Source: an uncultured Thiotrichaceae bacterium
GTDB taxonomy: Bacteria > Pseudomonadota > Gammaproteobacteria > Thiotrichales > Thiotrichaceae
Direction: 5' to 3'
Length of the DNA: 6,357 bases
Assembly (NCBI GenBank): GCA_902727945.1
Contig: CACVAV010000181.1
Coordinates: 1 to 6,357, forward strand
Shown here: positions 6,064 through 6,357 of the stretch, piece by piece
Layout: every line of letters begins with the position of its first letter
Numbering within the stretch: the first letter of the stretch is position 1
Program-made: the position numbers and the translations under genes
The notes under the pieces: model-generated
Seen by the model: only the letters and a program-made list of their open reading frames with translations
What the model was told of the DNA's origin: nothing
Database searches by the model: none

Positions 6064-6357
6064 AAAGTGGGGCATGGCCGAGCGTAATCCGGTCATGTCC
6101 TGACAGATCTTTAATGCAGCGGGTACCTTCGTACCCCGCTGCTTGCATTAATATGGTTGTTCTTTTCCCCTGGTCATAGCCATGTTCAAACATCAGCATG
6201 CCGTCCTGCCTCAGAAAATTAGCAGCGTGGGTCACAAGGTGGCGGATGTCATCCAAACCGTCTTCGCCAGAGGCTAAAGCGCTTAGCGGCTCAAAGCGTA
6301 CATCACCACGTTTGAGATGGAGATCATCTGCTTCGATATAGGGTGGGTTGGATACGA
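6062..6357 (-). CDS. prmC: Peptide chain release factor N5-glutamine methyltransferase PrmC, C-terminal part
   Basis: On the - strand the frame is open from the right edge to a TGA at 6064-6062, giving 97 residues of a protein usually near 280. It begins at the catalytic motif VSNPPYI. The NPPY tetrapeptide binds the glutamine amide of the GGQ loop in release factors RF1 and RF2, which PrmC methylates in the cytoplasm using S-adenosylmethionine. Downstream, GDVRFEPLSALASGEDG, the FEHGYDQG segment, and LSGHDRITLG at the end all fit PrmC (HemK) and exclude PrmB, which ends differently. The N-terminal helical domain and SAM-binding motif I lie outside the window. It converges with pilY1 and is not part of the pilus operon. 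Its 3' region contains a long hairpin (6111-6151) that does not break the reading frame. Confidence 0.95.
   Translation of the reverse strand, partial: VSNPPYIEADDLHLKRGDVRFEPLSALASGEDGLDDIRHLVTHAANFLRQDGMLMFEHGYDQGKRTTILMQAAGYEGTRCIKDLSGHDRITLGHAPL
6111..6151. repeat. Long imperfect inverted repeat inside prmC
   Basis: TTAATGCA (6111-6118) pairs with TGCATTAA (6144-6151), and GCGGGTAC (6119-6126) pairs with GTACCCCGC (6131-6139) with one bulged base. The loop is CTTC, and four unpaired bases (6140-6143) separate the two stem sections on one side. In all 16 base pairs form. The region codes for MQAAGYEGTRCIKD in PrmC, which lines up with the family without an insertion, so the structure is built from normal coding sequence. 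Confidence 0.6.

Overview
The window carries the distal part of a type IV pilus minor-pilin cluster from a Gram-negative bacterium, most likely a gammaproteobacterium. Evidence for that placement is the pilV-pilW-pilX-pilE-pilY1 gene set (the tip and priming module of type IVa pili, as in Pseudomonas-like bacteria) and the neighbouring prmC, whose visible part strongly resembles enterobacterial and pseudomonad PrmC. Base composition is close to balanced, which would suit a marine or environmental gammaproteobacterium, but the genus cannot be read from this sequence.

Layout: the + strand opens with the last 58 codons of a PilV-like prepilin (1-177), followed closely by pilW (187 or 193 to 1119) and pilX (1139-1654). 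A strong stem-loop overlaps the pilX stop codon (1651-1677), and a 128-base gap follows. Next come a PilE-type minor pilin (1783-2256), a 62-base gap holding a consensus-like -35 element, and a large pilY1 (2319-6044). The - strand then carries the C-terminal 97 residues of prmC (6062-6357, running off the right edge). It converges on pilY1 with only 17 bases between the stop codons. No stretch over 300 bases lacks a gene.

Working together: PilV, PilW, PilX and PilE are prepilins that the prepilin peptidase (PilD, not in the window) would process. By analogy with studied systems they form a priming complex at the pilus tip that carries PilY1, a secreted protein with an N-terminal von Willebrand A (vWA) domain and a C-terminal beta-propeller. 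This tip starts pilus assembly and serves in adhesion and surface sensing. prmC encodes the release-factor glutamine methyltransferase, is unrelated to pili and marks the end of the locus.

I found no convincing undescribed system. The points most worth a second look are a cysteine-rich insertion with heptad-spaced cysteines inside the PilY1 vWA domain, the placement of pilE before pilY1 rather than after it, the pilX terminal hairpin, and a pilE start with no clear ribosome binding site but a perfect TATAAT just upstream.
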